Of a DNA stretch of 64,000 nucleotides, positions 63,882 to 64,000 are shown piece after piece. The notes under the pieces were generated by a model. That model was not told where the DNA came from and ran no database searches. It saw only the letters and a program-made list of their open reading frames with translations. Numbering within the stretch: position 1 is the stretch's first letter; each line of letters begins with the position of its first letter. The translations under genes and the position numbers were made by a program. Origin of the DNA: Advenella mandrilli (GTDB lineage Bacteria; Pseudomonadota; Gammaproteobacteria; Burkholderiales; Burkholderiaceae_B); contig NZ_JAENGP010000003.1 of the NCBI RefSeq assembly GCF_016595155.1, forward strand, positions 62,001 through 126,000. The letters run 5' to 3'.

Positions 63882-64000
63882 AATGGCACTTTGAAAATCA
63901 ATTTTTTCTAAACCACCCTTTCCTGAAATTCAAGGCTCCGGCAAAGATTCATTATTTTGTCTTGCGTGCCGGGCTTGCTTCAGAAAAGCATACAAACGCT

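Noticed and set aside
1-64000. tRNA, rRNA, riboswitch, prophage or complete insertion sequence
   Set aside because: No cloverleaf-like sequence, conserved rRNA segment, transposase or integrase gene was recognised on either strand. A covariance-model search could still find a short RNA that I missed.

Overview
The window is a contiguous piece of a betaproteobacterial chromosome, most likely Burkholderiales, family Alcaligenaceae. This is inferred from gene content: an lptD-surA-rsmA block divergent from amgK-murU, a glnS-minCDE run, a RisA/RisS-like two-component pair, a Bug/TctC-type solute receptor, and a GcdH gene divergent from a LysR regulator. Base composition looks moderate; it was not computed. 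No tRNA, rRNA, CRISPR array, intact insertion sequence or prophage was found.

Layout. 1-2905: tail of an upstream gene, YgjP-like metallohydrolase, gloA, DUF945 protein. 3056-4284: strong terminator and two unusual small Gly/Ser-rich exported proteins. 4779-7394: pyk and glycerate kinase. 7492-12158 (minus): lptD-surA-rsmA, without the pdxA that usually lies between surA and rsmA. 12457-14978: amgK-murU (cell-wall MurNAc recycling) and a coiled-coil membrane protein. 15147-17254: OmpR/EnvZ-like pair. 17251-19421 (minus): a two-gene cytochrome bd-like operon whose subunit I appears to have lost the canonical heme ligands and the Q-loop. 19531-23260: glnS, minC, minD, minE. 23425-33745 (minus): a 3148-residue trimeric autotransporter adhesin followed by a BamE/OmpA lipoprotein. 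34307-37899: glycine-zipper lipoprotein, EttA, an acidic hypothetical protein and a glycosyltransferase. 38117-38245: a 42-residue basic protein. 38473-45489: a PdxA-family gene and a double-length UvrA-type ABC ATPase, bracketed on both sides by copies of an interspersed palindromic repeat. 45794-50614: tcdA, chaC, pdxH, flavin reductase, L-2-hydroxyglutarate oxidase-like gene, purU. 50621-53508: LysR regulator / gcdH and a MaoC-like hydratase. 53890-56816: MepK-like endopeptidase, LdtD-like L,D-transpeptidase, dienelactone hydrolase. 56835-60596: LysR regulator divergent from a periplasmic binding protein and mmsA. 60683-63835 (minus): CoA-transferase, HMG-CoA-lyase-like enzyme and Bug receptor.

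How the genes work together. The envelope is a recurring theme: LptD and SurA for outer-membrane assembly, AmgK/MurU for wall recycling, LdtD and MepK-like enzymes for 3-3 crosslink synthesis and cleavage, and the giant adhesin with its probable lipoprotein partner. The last 14 kb is catabolic: glutaryl-CoA, methylmalonate semialdehyde, and a probable CoA-activated branched dicarboxylate (HMG- or citramalate-like), each with a regulator or receptor nearby.

The most unusual items are the apparently heme-less CydA-like subunit with its normal-looking CydB, the pdxA-uvrA block between repeat clusters, where the repeat also encodes the C-terminus of the PdxA protein, the 42-residue basic protein with its own promoter and terminator, and the adhesin-lipoprotein unit with its near-identical internal modules.
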